A stretch of 34,418 bases of DNA. Origin: Planctomycetaceae bacterium. Lineage in GTDB: Bacteria; Planctomycetota; Planctomycetia; Pirellulales; Thermoguttaceae. The first letter of the stretch is position 1. Every line of letters begins with the position of its first letter. Below, in pieces: positions 15,624-23,888 of the stretch. Where the stretch lies: assembly GCA_003561895.1 (NCBI GenBank), contig PWXP01000478.1, positions 1 to 34,418 on the forward strand. Direction: 5' to 3'. Both the position numbers and the translations under genes were made by a program. The notes under the pieces were generated by a model that saw only the letters and a program-made list of their open reading frames with translations, was not told the DNA's origin and searched no databases.

Positions 15624-16291
15624 TGCAGCGGTTCATCGGTGCTTCAGCCACGTTCGTCGCCTACTTCGCCGTGGCAACCCTGCTGGCGCAGGTCCTCCTG
15701 CTGGGAATCGCCACGTGGCGATGGGACCTTAGCCGGGACCGGCTGGTTCAGCTCCTGGCCTTGGCGCAGGGTGTCGACCTGTTCGCTATGCAAGAGACCG
15801 CCCTGGTCAAGGCCGAGGACGTGGTGACCGAGCAGGTTTCCTTCGACGAAATCCGGGCCACCAGGGCGCTGAAATACCGCAACCTGGAACGCCGGGAGCA
15901 AGCGCTGGCAAGCGCTCTGGCGCAGCTTCGCACCGAGCAGCACAACCTCGCCGAGGAGCAGCGGCGTTTGAAGGCGGCACGCGACACGCTCGAGGCCGAG
16001 TTGAACGAAATACGCGAAGGCGCGCTAGCCCGGGGAATGGAAGAGGTGCGGCGGATCCTCGAGAGCGTCCGGCCGGCGCAGGCGAAGGCACAATTGGTCG
16101 AGATGTTGAACAACGACGAACTCGACACCGTCGTCGTCCTGCTGGCCGAAATGGGGGACCAGCGGCGGTCGAGGATCGTCGGAGAATTTAAATCCCCCCC
16201 GGAGCAGGCGATGATTGCCGAGGTGCTCCAGCGGATTTTGGAGGGAATACCCGACGCGGACCTTGCCGACGCGGCCCAAGCGGACCTATAA
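15623..16291 (+). CDS. MotE-like flagellar protein (FlbB/YlxF type)
   Basis: 222 residues from the ATG at 15623, which overlaps the fliJ stop (TGATG) and has GGAGGAG just upstream. One membrane segment lies at about 9-31 (ATFVAYFAVATLLAQVLLLGIAT). A coiled coil follows (about 70-135, with LERREQALASALAQLRTEQHNLAEEQRRLKAARDTLEAEL). The C-terminal domain, QLVEMLNNDELDTVVVLLAEMGDQRRSRIVGEF, resembles the MgtE-N/MotE fold. Proteins with this layout placed between fliJ and fliK include YlxF, FlbB and MotE; the better-studied ones act near the stator or help place the flagellum. The precise role here is inferred from that similarity. Confidence 0.75.
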   Translation: MQRFIGASATFVAYFAVATLLAQVLLLGIATWRWDLSRDRLVQLLALAQGVDLFAMQETALVKAEDVVTEQVSFDEIRATRALKYRNLERREQALASALAQLRTEQHNLAEEQRRLKAARDTLEAELNEIREGALARGMEEVRRILESVRPAQAKAQLVEMLNNDELDTVVVLLAEMGDQRRSRIVGEFKSPPEQAMIAEVLQRILEGIPDADLADAAQADL

Positions 16292-16375
16292 GAGCCCCTC
16301 AGAAAACCCCGGTGTGTGGTCGGATTCCCTTCAGAAACCGCCCGATGGCGCCGGTTATGTTAGCCCCACTAAAGC

Positions 16376-17974
16376 ATGATTGAACCCAAGACCGATTTCG
16401 TCGCGGCGCTCATGCCGGTCGAGCCGCGGCCGTCGCCGCCCTCGATGGCGTTCGCACCGTACCTTGACCGGGCGTGGAGCTTTACCGCGACCACGGCGCC
16501 CGGGAGCATGATGGACGATGCGCACACATCGCGCAGCCGGGAGTCGGTTCCCGCGTCGCGCGACAGCCGCGAAGCCCCACACCCCGAGCGCCGTACGCAG
16601 GACCGCCGGCCGGACCGTTCGCCGCACGGCGTCGCGGAGGGGCATGGTTCACCACCGGCCGACCCGGCCGACCCGGCCGACCCGGCCGACCCGGCCGACC
16701 CGGCTGACCCGGCTGACCCGGCCGATCCGCCTGACCCGGCCGATCCGCCCCCGGCGCGAGAGGAGGACACCGACGACGACAACGCGAGGGATTCCACTGC
16801 CGAAGCCCACGGCGATCACCCACCGCAAAACGAGGAGAGCAACGCGGACCGCTACGAGGCGACGGACGCCGTTGACCACGTCGAGCGGGGCGACGACGCC
16901 GGAAAGCCGCGCCGCAGCTCCGGCGAGACGGCGACAGCTCCCGAGGACGCCGACGCCGGGGCCGCCGTCGATGGGGATGAAGCTGCTGCGGACGGCGGGA
17001 CGGCTTCCACGGCCAACCTGAAGGACGAATCCTCCGAATCGCGGTCGGAACCGGCGGACGGGGCGGACGGGACGGCATCACGTACGTCGGCGGGCAAGAA
17101 GGAGTCGGCCCCGGATGTCGACAATGGGCCCCCACCTGAAGATGCCTCAGACCACGAGGGGGGCGAGCAGGACGGCAGCGATCAGCCGAGGGGGGAGCCG
17201 ACCGAGCCGAATCTAGCACCGTCGCGACGGGCAAAGACGTCGAAGAGCCGGGAGGCCGCTTCTGCCCAACAGGCGCAAAGAGCCGGCCCGCGCACAACCG
17301 CCGAGGCCGCCGGCGCGGCGGCGGGCACCGGGCCGGCGGCTGCCACGACGGCGATGCCTCCCAGGCCCACGGCGGACGTCGCGCTGCCGGCGGTGGAAGC
17401 GAACAACCTGCCTGCCCCAACGGTGTCGGGCGAGCCGGCCCAAAGCGGGGCCGGCACCGAGCCCGGCGCCCGCACGCCCGCCGCACCGCCGGATCCAGCC
17501 GCAGCCTCGGAAGCCGACCCTTCCACCTCGGCGGACCGCGTGCGGTTTGTTCAGCGGGTGGCGCGGGCGTTTCAAGCGGTCGGCGACCGTGGTGGCACGG
17601 TGCGGCTGCGGCTGAGCCCACCCGAGTTGGGCTCGCTCCGTGTCGAAATCACCGTCCAGCGCGGCACCCTGAACGCCCGCCTGGAGGCCGAAACCGAAGC
17701 CGCCCGCCAACTGTTGCTCGACAACCTTCCGATGCTGCGCGACCGGCTGGCAGAACAGGACATCAAGGTCGAGCAGTTCCAGGTCGACATATCGGGCCGC
17801 CGGCAGGGCGACTTGACCGGCGGGTCCAACAACGGGCCGCATTCGGATCGGGCATCGACCGATGTCGGCCGGTCCCGGCCCGGCGGGGAGGACGGCGCCT
17901 CCGACGCCGATCCCGCCGGCCAGCCGCGCCCCCGCCGCTGGGGCGAGACAAGCCAGCTCGACCTGTTAATCTAA
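16376..17974 (+). CDS. fliK: Flagellar hook-length control protein FliK
   Basis: 532 residues. The first about 390 are low complexity (D, E, P, A, G, S), including ten copies of Asp-Pro-Ala/Pro at 96-125, as expected of the flexible ruler. The C-terminal domain begins about residue 400: GGTVRLRLSPPELGSLRVEITVQRGTLNARLEAETEAARQLLLDNLPMLRDRLAEQDIKVEQFQVDI, the conserved FliK substrate-switch fold (L-P--LG-v-V----l...l...L..L...L). FliK is secreted during hook growth and signals FlhB to change substrates. The start is the first ATG in the frame; it lacks a good ribosome-binding site and sits 84 bases after the MotE-like gene. Confidence 0.92.
   Translation: MIEPKTDFVAALMPVEPRPSPPSMAFAPYLDRAWSFTATTAPGSMMDDAHTSRSRESVPASRDSREAPHPERRTQDRRPDRSPHGVAEGHGSPPADPADPADPADPADPADPADPADPPDPADPPPAREEDTDDDNARDSTAEAHGDHPPQNEESNADRYEATDAVDHVERGDDAGKPRRSSGETATAPEDADAGAAVDGDEAAADGGTASTANLKDESSESRSEPADGADGTASRTSAGKKESAPDVDNGPPPEDASDHEGGEQDGSDQPRGEPTEPNLAPSRRAKTSKSREAASAQQAQRAGPRTTAEAAGAAAGTGPAAATTAMPPRPTADVALPAVEANNLPAPTVSGEPAQSGAGTEPGARTPAAPPDPAAASEADPSTSADRVRFVQRVARAFQAVGDRGGTVRLRLSPPELGSLRVEITVQRGTLNARLEAETEAARQLLLDNLPMLRDRLAEQDIKVEQFQVDISGRRQGDLTGGSNNGPHSDRASTDVGRSRPGGEDGASDADPAGQPRPRRWGETSQLDLLI
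16661..16750 (+). repeat. Tandem array of 9-bp units inside fliK
   Basis: Ten consecutive 9-bp units, mostly GACCCGGCC with GATCCGCCT and similar variants at the end. They encode Asp-Pro-Ala or Asp-Pro-Pro triplets in FliK. Because the period is a multiple of three, copy-number change would lengthen or shorten the ruler without breaking the frame. The antisense and +2 frames are also open, which creates spurious ORFs. Confidence 0.95.
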
Positions 17975-18039
17975 GGACACCACCATTCCATGCAAGGCGA
18001 GTAGTTTCAAGGGCCGTACAAACACAAAGGAGCGAACCC

Positions 18040-18549
18040 GTGCAAACCAACCCACTCGGTATCAGCGGCCAGCAAGGCCAGCAGGCAAGCGTTGGCGAAG
18101 ACGCCTTTTCCAAGCTGCAAACGCAGGACTTCCTGAAACTCCTGGTAACCGAGTTGGCCAACCAGGACCCGTTGAATCCGATGGACAACGCCCAGATTCT
18201 CCAGCAAATCAGCCAGTTGCGCGAGATCCAGGCGACGGAAACCATGACGGCGACCCTGGAGTCGGTGCTGTTCGGTCAGAACTTCACCACGGCCAACTGG
18301 CTGATGGGCCGTAATATTGTCGGTCTTACCGACGAGGGCGAACGTGTTACCGGCGTGGTCGAACGGGTGACGCTCTCGGGCAAGGAGGTCCAGGCGCACG
18401 TGGGCGAGCACGTCATCAACCTGAGAAACATCGCCGAGGTCCTGCCGACCGACGGCGAGCCCCCGGAAGAAACCGAAGAGGTCGCCCAGGGCGTGACCAA
18501 CGCGGACGCCCTGGAAGCCATCTTCGACGAGTTGGCTGCGGAGCCATAA
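18040..18549 (+). CDS. flgD: Flagellar hook cap/scaffold protein FlgD
   Basis: 169 residues from a GTG at 18040 with AAGGAG placed 6 to 8 bases ahead. The family core is clear: QDFLKLLVTELANQDPLNPMDN at about 28-49, followed by QILQQISQLREIQATETM. The C-terminus has one small beta domain (NWLMGRNIVGLTDEGERVTGVVERVTLSGKEVQAHVGEHVINL), as in short FlgDs that lack the full Tudor/FnIII tandem. It is exported and caps the growing hook made by FlgE, the next gene. Confidence 0.94.
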   Translation: MQTNPLGISGQQGQQASVGEDAFSKLQTQDFLKLLVTELANQDPLNPMDNAQILQQISQLREIQATETMTATLESVLFGQNFTTANWLMGRNIVGLTDEGERVTGVVERVTLSGKEVQAHVGEHVINLRNIAEVLPTDGEPPEETEEVAQGVTNADALEAIFDELAAEP

Positions 18550-18573
18550 ATCGATGGAGCAAAAACTATGAAG

Positions 18574-18635
18574 CCCGTAGGATGGACATTCTTGTCCGTC
18601 GTTGCCCCGACGGACAAGAATGTCCATCCTACGGG
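18574..18635. repeat. Perfect 28-bp-arm hairpin between flgD and flgE
   Basis: The left arm 18574-18601 begins CCCGTAGGATGGACATTC and is repeated as an exact reverse complement at 18608-18635, with a 6-base loop. No gene is inside it, and no T-run follows. It adds most of the 164-base gap between two genes that should be cotranscribed. No target duplication is visible at its edges. Confidence 0.95.
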
Positions 18636-18713
18636 TAAACTCCGATTTACCGCGATTGCGGCGAGTATCACTTTCCAACCCAAGAATCGAACCATTATCA
18701 GGAGGGAATAATT

Positions 18714-21143
18714 ATGGGCTTAGCTTCCGCCATGAGCACGGCGTTGACCGGCCTGACCGCCTCGGAGACGACCATCGACGTGGTCGGCAACAACCTGGCC
18801 AACTCGAACACGGTGGGATTCAAGGCGTCGGACGCCTCGTTCGCCACCCAGTTCCTGCAGACCCAAAGCCTGGGCTCGGCGCCCACGGCCGGCAGCGGCG
18901 GCAATAATCCGCGGCAGATCGGACTCGGCACCATGGTGGCCGAAATCTCCCCCAGTTTCACGCAGGGCACCATCGAGATCAGCGCGAACCCGACCGACCT
19001 GGCCATCCAGGGCGACGGGTTCTTCATCGTCGAGGGCGCCCAGGGCGAGCATCTCTACAGCCGCAACGGCATTTTCAAACTCAACGCGCAGAGTGAACTG
19101 GTCACTATCACGGGCAATCGCCTGCTGGGCCACGGGGTCGATTCCGACTTCCAGGTGGAGGCTACCAGCCTGGAGCCGCTGACCATCCCCCTGGGCGCCG
19201 CGGCGGTAGCCCGGCCCACGGAAAACGTGCACTTGGAGGGAACCCTCTCACCCACCGGCGATTTGGGCGACACGGCCGAGGTTATTCAAACCGGGGTGCT
19301 CAGCGACACTAAATGGTCGTATCCGACCGAGGCGCCCACCGTGCAACGGGCCCTCCGGCCGGCAATCGACGACCTTCAGACCGATGTGGAGCCGGGCGGT
19401 GAAATCGGCGCAGGAACTTATTCTTACAAAATCGTCTACGCCGACGGGCCGACGGGGGCGAACCCCAGTACGGAAGGTGTGGCGTCGACGGCTGTCGAAG
19501 TGGCCGTCAATGACCCGAACAGCTCCGTCCAGATCAGCGGCTGGGAAATACCCGACGCCGGCTACAGCCACGTCCGCGTCTACCGCACGCCCGGCGACGA
19601 TCTTAGCGCGTATTACTTCGTCGGCGAAGCCGCCATGGACGCCGATTCGATCACCGACACGCTGTCCGACGATGATTTGAAGGAGCAGCCTCCACTCGAC
19701 CAGACCGATACGCTCAGCGGGGCGTACCAGTATTACGTCACCTTCTACAACGATGCGGCCAATCGGGAAAGCCGCCCCACGCCGGTGGCCGGTCCCATGA
19801 TCGTCAATGACGGGAGAATCCACCTCAACGACATCCCCGCAGGCGACGGCGACGAGTGGACCCACACCCGCATCTACCGCAACCCGGCAGACGACACCGG
19901 CTCTTTCCATCTGCTGACCGAGATCCCCGGCGTGGACGGGGGCAGCTACACCGATTCGATTCCGGATTCGGAAATCGAGCAGGAGCCGCAGATCGACTTT
20001 GACGGCCCGAAGATCGCGGCCAGCACGCTGGTGCTGGACATGGTGCGGCGCGACGGCTCGACCTATTCGCCCGTCTTCTCCGGCCCCGGGACCCTGCAGT
20101 TCGCCGGCCGGAAAGGAGAGCGCACGCTGGCGATGAAGGAATTCGAGATCACCGAAAGCACGACCGTGCTGGAGTTGTACGCCTTCATGGAGTCGGCCAT
20201 GGGCATCCAGTCGCCGCCCGGCCCGGACAGCTCGCGCCCTATTCCGCCTTCGGAGGGCACCTACGGGGGGGACGCCGGAGGCGAAGTCACCACCGATGGC
20301 CGCATCCGCATGCGCGGGAACAACGGGGCCGATAATGCCATCAGCATCGGACTGGCCGGCATGAAGCTGCTCAAGCCGGACGGCACCGAACAGAATGTCA
20401 ACATGCCGTTCACCTCGATTCAAGAAGCCAAGGGCGAGAGCGCCGTGGCCGATTTCATCGCCTACGACAGCTTGGGCATCCCCGTCGCCGTCCGGCTGAC
20501 CGCCGTCCTCGAAAACCACACCAGCACCGCCACCACGTACCGCTGGTTCGCCGACTCGCCCGACAACGACCCCGATACGGGCTCGGCGATCGCCGTCGGG
20601 ACTGGGCTGATTACCTTTGACGGCGAGGGGAACTTCACCACGGCCAGCGAAACCAAGGTTTCGATCGACCGCCGCAACGTGTCGTCCGCCTCGCCGCTGG
20701 AATTCGACCTGGACTTCAATCAACTTTCCGGGCTGGCCACCGACAACAGTACGCTGGCCGTTTCGCGCCAGGACGGTTCGGCGCCGGGCGTGTTGACCAG
20801 TTTTATCGTGGGCGAGGACGGCCGCATCCGCGGCGTGTTCAGCAACGGCATCACGCGCGACCTGGGCCAGATCATCCTCGCCCGCTTCGGCAACCCCGCC
20901 GGACTGGAGCAGAAGGGCCAGAATATGTTCGCCACCGGGGTCAACTCCGGCCTGGCGGTCGAAGGCCGGCCGAACGAGCAGGGCATCGGCTCGATCGTGG
21001 CCGGGGCTCAGGAGCTTTCCAATACCGACATCGGCGGGAACCTGATCGACCTGATCCTGGCCGCCACCACGTACCGCAGCAATACCCGTGTCATCACCAC
21101 GGCGCAGCAGATGTTCGACGAGTTGCTCGCCCTGCGGCGCTAG
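18714..21143 (+). CDS. flgE: Flagellar hook protein FlgE with two inserted beta modules
   Basis: 809 residues, about twice a minimal FlgE. AGGAGGG precedes the ATG at 18714. The N-terminal D0 region (SAMSTALTGLTASETTIDVVGNNLANSNTVGFKAS) and the C-terminal helix (QELSNTDIGGNLIDLILAATTYRSNTRVITTAQQMFDELLALRR) are classic. FFIVEGAQGEHLYSRNGIFKLN marks the D1 region. Between about 225 and 430 are two consecutive modules with matched patterns: a GAGTYSYKIVYADG...SHVRVYRTPGDDLSAYYFVGEA...ITDTLSDDDL unit and a GAYQYYVTFYND...THTRIYRNPADDTGSFHLLTEI...YTDSIPDSEI unit. They look like a duplicated fibronectin-III-like domain exposed on the hook surface. The rest (about 480-760) is the usual outer domains. 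Confidence 0.95.
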   Translation: MGLASAMSTALTGLTASETTIDVVGNNLANSNTVGFKASDASFATQFLQTQSLGSAPTAGSGGNNPRQIGLGTMVAEISPSFTQGTIEISANPTDLAIQGDGFFIVEGAQGEHLYSRNGIFKLNAQSELVTITGNRLLGHGVDSDFQVEATSLEPLTIPLGAAAVARPTENVHLEGTLSPTGDLGDTAEVIQTGVLSDTKWSYPTEAPTVQRALRPAIDDLQTDVEPGGEIGAGTYSYKIVYADGPTGANPSTEGVASTAVEVAVNDPNSSVQISGWEIPDAGYSHVRVYRTPGDDLSAYYFVGEAAMDADSITDTLSDDDLKEQPPLDQTDTLSGAYQYYVTFYNDAANRESRPTPVAGPMIVNDGRIHLNDIPAGDGDEWTHTRIYRNPADDTGSFHLLTEIPGVDGGSYTDSIPDSEIEQEPQIDFDGPKIAASTLVLDMVRRDGSTYSPVFSGPGTLQFAGRKGERTLAMKEFEITESTTVLELYAFMESAMGIQSPPGPDSSRPIPPSEGTYGGDAGGEVTTDGRIRMRGNNGADNAISIGLAGMKLLKPDGTEQNVNMPFTSIQEAKGESAVADFIAYDSLGIPVAVRLTAVLENHTSTATTYRWFADSPDNDPDTGSAIAVGTGLITFDGEGNFTTASETKVSIDRRNVSSASPLEFDLDFNQLSGLATDNSTLAVSRQDGSAPGVLTSFIVGEDGRIRGVFSNGITRDLGQIILARFGNPAGLEQKGQNMFATGVNSGLAVEGRPNEQGIGSIVAGAQELSNTDIGGNLIDLILAATTYRSNTRVITTAQQMFDELLALRR

Positions 21144-21170
21144 CGCCGCCGAAAACTGATTTCCATAATC

Positions 21171-21297
21171 GTTGGAGTTCACGCTTTAGCGTGCGAGGCA
21201 AGCATGTGCGGTGTGCAGCACGCTAAAGCGTGAACTCCAACAAAGGCACGCTAAAGCGTGAACGCCAACAAAGGCACGCTAAAGCGTGAACGCCAAC
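21171..21297. repeat. Inverted repeat plus 28-bp tandem units abutting flbD
   Basis: A left arm GTTGGAGTTCACGCTTTAGC(GTGC) at 21171-21194 is exactly mirrored at 21218-21241. After it, two perfect 28-bp tandem units follow (21242-21269 and 21270-21297), each a close relative of the right arm (AAAGGCACGCTAAAGCGTGA plus ACGCCAAC). The array ends two bases before the flbD start codon, so it occupies the whole ribosome-binding region. Confidence 0.93.
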
Positions 21298-21299
21298 CC

Positions 21300-21521
21300 A
21301 TGATCAAACTCACGCGTCTGGGCGGTGAGCCCTTCGTGCTCAACGCCGAATTGATCCGCTACGTCGAGGCGCGGCCCGACACCTACGTAACGCTCACTAC
21401 CGGTGAGCGTATCGTGGTGGTCGAGTCGATGGACGAGGTGATGCGCCGGGCGGTCCTTTACCAGCAGGCGAAGCACCTCATCCCGCCGCCGCGGCCGCCC
21501 CATCCCGAATCTGGAACGTAA
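21300..21521 (+). CDS. flbD: FlbD family flagellar protein (SwrD-like)
   Basis: 73 residues starting MIKLTRLGGEPFVLNAELIRYVEARPDTYVTLTTGERIVVVESMDEVMRRA, an almost exact fit to the small FlbD family. In Bacillus the homologue SwrD is encoded between flgE and fliL and raises stator torque; here the gene likewise lies between flgE and motA. The open frame extends upstream to 21258, but that part is translated from the tandem repeat and was excluded. No Shine-Dalgarno motif is visible because the repeat reaches to within two bases of the ATG. Confidence 0.92.
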   Translation: MIKLTRLGGEPFVLNAELIRYVEARPDTYVTLTTGERIVVVESMDEVMRRAVLYQQAKHLIPPPRPPHPESGT

Positions 21522-21539
21522 ACGTTACCGCAACGAACC

Positions 21540-22313
21540 ATGGATATCGCCAGCATTATCGGACTCCTGCTCGGCACCTCCCTGCTGATCATCGCCATTG
21601 CCATTGCGCCGGGGGCCTCCTTCGGCGCCTTCATCGACTACCCATCCGTCATGGTGGTCATCGGCGGGTCGGTGGCCGCCATTATGATCTGCTTCCCGCT
21701 GAAGAGCGTGCTCAACACGGCGCGGGTCGTCAAGAATGTGTTCTTCAACCGGCAGGAGGAGTTTCGCGGGCTGATCGACCAGCTCGTCTCACTGGCCGAA
21801 ACCGCCCGGCGCGACGGGCTCCTGGCGCTCGAAGGCCGCATTGAAGAGCTGACCAACCCCTTCATTATCCTAGGCGTGCAAATGGCCGTCGACGGCACGC
21901 GGCCGGAGGTGATTGAAGACATCCTGCGCACCGAGTTGAGCGCCGTGGCCACCCGGCACCGCAACGGCAAAAGCGTGCTCGATCAGTTGGGCCGCTTCGC
22001 GCCGGCGTTCGGGATGATTGGAACGCTGATGGGGCTGATTATCATGCTGGGCAACATGGACGATCCGTCGGCCATCGGCCCCGGCATGGCCGTGGCGCTG
22101 ACCACGACCCTCTACGGCGCCATTACCGCCAACCTCATCGTGCTGCCCATGGCGGAAAAGCTCGGCCACATCAACAAGCACGAGATCGTGGTCATGGAAA
22201 TCATCGTGCGGGGGGTCATGAGCATTCAAGCAGGCGAGAACCCGCGGGTCATCGAGCAGAAGCTCGGCACTTTCATACCGCCGAAGAACCGCCCGACGGA
22301 CGAAGCCGCCTGA
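21540..22313 (+). CDS. motA: Flagellar stator protein MotA
   Basis: 257 residues with four membrane segments: about 5-25, 33-53, 155-172 and 183-203. Hallmarks include the cytoplasmic loop ETARRDGLLALEG, GRFAPAFGMIGTLMGLIIML and MAVALTTTLYGAITANLIVLPMAEKL, where the two conserved prolines of the MotA channel reside. With MotB it forms the ion-driven stator. The motB gene follows after 32 bases. Confidence 0.97.
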   Translation: MDIASIIGLLLGTSLLIIAIAIAPGASFGAFIDYPSVMVVIGGSVAAIMICFPLKSVLNTARVVKNVFFNRQEEFRGLIDQLVSLAETARRDGLLALEGRIEELTNPFIILGVQMAVDGTRPEVIEDILRTELSAVATRHRNGKSVLDQLGRFAPAFGMIGTLMGLIIMLGNMDDPSAIGPGMAVALTTTLYGAITANLIVLPMAEKLGHINKHEIVVMEIIVRGVMSIQAGENPRVIEQKLGTFIPPKNRPTDEAA

Positions 22314-22345
22314 CCGGTTCCCTTTGCAACCCGACGTAATCCAAT

Positions 22346-23125
22346 ATGGGATTTGATCCGGACGACGACGATCAGCCCGGCGGCGTAGCCGAATGGGTGG
22401 TCACCTTCGGGGACATGATGTCGCTGCTGCTGACGTTCTTCATCATGCTCGTGTCGATGAGCGAGATCCGGGAGGAAGAACGCTACCGGTTGATGGTGGA
22501 GGCCCTGCGCAAGCGGTTCGGTCATGAGACGAGCGTGGTGAGCATGATCCCCGGGCCCACCAGCCCCCGCAGCTCGCCGGTGGAAAAACTGGCGGCCATG
22601 GGCCGCGCGCGCCGCGTCGACACTATGCAAGGCGGCGACCGCGTGCGCGCCCCGGTCGGAGAGCATCCTCGCGTCCGAACCATTCGATCCGCCGACCAGC
22701 AAACGCTCGGCTGCGAAATCGTCTTCCCGGAAGGCCACTGGGAACTGAGCGAGGCGAATCGGCGGATCTTGCGGGCAGCCGCACAAGAGATTGGCGGCAA
22801 GCCGCAGAAGATTGAGGTTCGCGGGCACACCTCGGCGCGGCCACTGCCCGAGGACAGTCCGTTCCGCAACCATTGGGACCTCGCATACGCCCGGTGCGTT
22901 GCCACGATGGACTACCTGGTGACGCTGGGGATCGACCCGCGACGCCTCCGCATCTCCGTGGCCGCCGACACGGAACCGAAGCACATCGGTCCGGACCCCC
23001 TCCTGAGGAGGCAGAACCCCCGCGTCGAGGTATTTCTGCTCGACGAGTTAGTCGAGGACTTGGAAGGAACGGCCGACGAGCGCGAACAGCGTTTCTCGAT
23101 ACCGTCGCAGGTAGTGCCGGAATGA
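22346..23125 (+). CDS. motB: Flagellar stator protein MotB
   Basis: 259 residues. The single transmembrane helix contains the ion-binding aspartate, D23 in VVTFGDMMSLLLTFFIML. From about 130 on is an OmpA-like peptidoglycan-binding domain: IEVRGHTSARPLPEDSPFRNHWDLAYARCVATMDYLVTLGIDPRRL and RQNPRVEVFLL. The Phe/Met-rich helix face and T20 do not decide between proton and sodium coupling. The linker (about 45-125) includes the plug region. Length is normal. Confidence 0.95.
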   Translation: MGFDPDDDDQPGGVAEWVVTFGDMMSLLLTFFIMLVSMSEIREEERYRLMVEALRKRFGHETSVVSMIPGPTSPRSSPVEKLAAMGRARRVDTMQGGDRVRAPVGEHPRVRTIRSADQQTLGCEIVFPEGHWELSEANRRILRAAAQEIGGKPQKIEVRGHTSARPLPEDSPFRNHWDLAYARCVATMDYLVTLGIDPRRLRISVAADTEPKHIGPDPLLRRQNPRVEVFLLDELVEDLEGTADEREQRFSIPSQVVPE

Positions 23126-23141
23126 TAGGCTAAACTTGAAT

Positions 23142-23248
23142 GGTAACCGTTCCCCGGCCGGACGGGGACGGGTCCATGTTTCGGCCAACCGACGTTATTT
23201 TCAGGGAGAGACGATGGCCGAAAACATGGACCCCTCCCCCCACCGGCC
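23142..23248. repeat. Imperfect inverted repeat between motB and fliL
   Basis: The arms are about 30 bases: 23157-23186 (ends GGTCCATGTTTCGGCC) and 23216-23248 (begins GGCCGAAAACATGGACCCC), with small differences and a 29-base loop. It is preceded at 23142 by GTAACCGTTCCCCGG, a form of the repeat seen near fliN and flhB. Together it fills most of the 157-base gap between motB and fliL. Confidence 0.8.
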
Positions 23249-23282
23249 ACGAAGCACGTCCGAGCCTTAACCCGCCAATGCC

Positions 23283-23858
23283 ATGGCTGAGCAGGGGTTT
23301 CAAATACACGACGCGTGGCCCGCGGAGGAATCGCACCCCTCACCTGGGGGCCATTTCGGCAAGATCAAGGCCGTGGTGTTCATCGCCGTGGTGATTGCCA
23401 TTGAGTGCGCGGTGGCGTATTTCTATATTCCGAGTTCCTCGGAGACAGCGGCCATCGCGGGCGCGACACTGGGGATCGACCCGGAGACGGGCGCCGTGAC
23501 CCCACAGGAGGGTGCCGAGCCAGCGGCCGAAACGGTGGATCAAGTCGAAGTTCCTTTGGGCGAGTTCAGCGTCACCGCGTTCCAGCCGGTTTCGAACACA
23601 ACGCTCCGAGTGGATTTCCAGCTCTACGGCACCATTGCTATGGGGGACGAAGCCCAGTTCTTCCGCCGAATGGAGGAAAACCGGCATCGCTTCCGAGAGC
23701 AGGTTATCGTTACTATACGCACTGCGGACATCACCGACTTGACGGAGGCCCAATTGGGACTGATCCGAAGAAGAGTGCTGGAGAGGAGTAATCGCGTGCT
23801 GGGGCAGCCGTTGCTGCGCGGCGTCATTTTCAGCGAATTTTCCTTTATTGAGCAGTAG
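23283..23858 (+). CDS. fliL: Flagellar basal body-associated protein FliL
   Basis: 191 residues. A cytoplasmic stub of about 28 residues, a membrane helix at about 28-48 (KAVVFIAVVIAIECAVAYFYI), a linker, and a periplasmic domain with VPLGEFSVTAFQPVSNTTLRVDFQLYGTIA, then VTIRTADITDLTEAQLGLIRRRVLERSNRVLGQPLLRGVIFSEFSFIEQ. The R-x-x-x-L-x-x-x-N--L----v--v-f--F-iq ending is diagnostic. FliL surrounds the stator and supports torque. A FliM gene usually follows fliL, but the next gene here is fliN. Confidence 0.93.
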   Translation: MAEQGFQIHDAWPAEESHPSPGGHFGKIKAVVFIAVVIAIECAVAYFYIPSSSETAAIAGATLGIDPETGAVTPQEGAEPAAETVDQVEVPLGEFSVTAFQPVSNTTLRVDFQLYGTIAMGDEAQFFRRMEENRHRFREQVIVTIRTADITDLTEAQLGLIRRRVLERSNRVLGQPLLRGVIFSEFSFIEQ

Positions 23859-23888
23859 CGCCGGCGATACCGGCAGGAATGGATTTCC

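Noticed and set aside
16482-17621. Minus-strand open frame opposite fliK
   Set aside because: It is kept open by the in-frame 9-bp array and GC bias; it shows only R/P/G-rich low complexity.
19248-21182. A 644-codon open frame on the minus strand opposite flgE
   Set aside because: It is the antisense shadow of flgE; no motifs, no ribosome-binding site, and codon use is the mirror of the hook gene.
21171-21297. CRISPR-like array upstream of flbD
   Set aside because: The units are direct tandem copies without unique spacers, and no cas genes are present.
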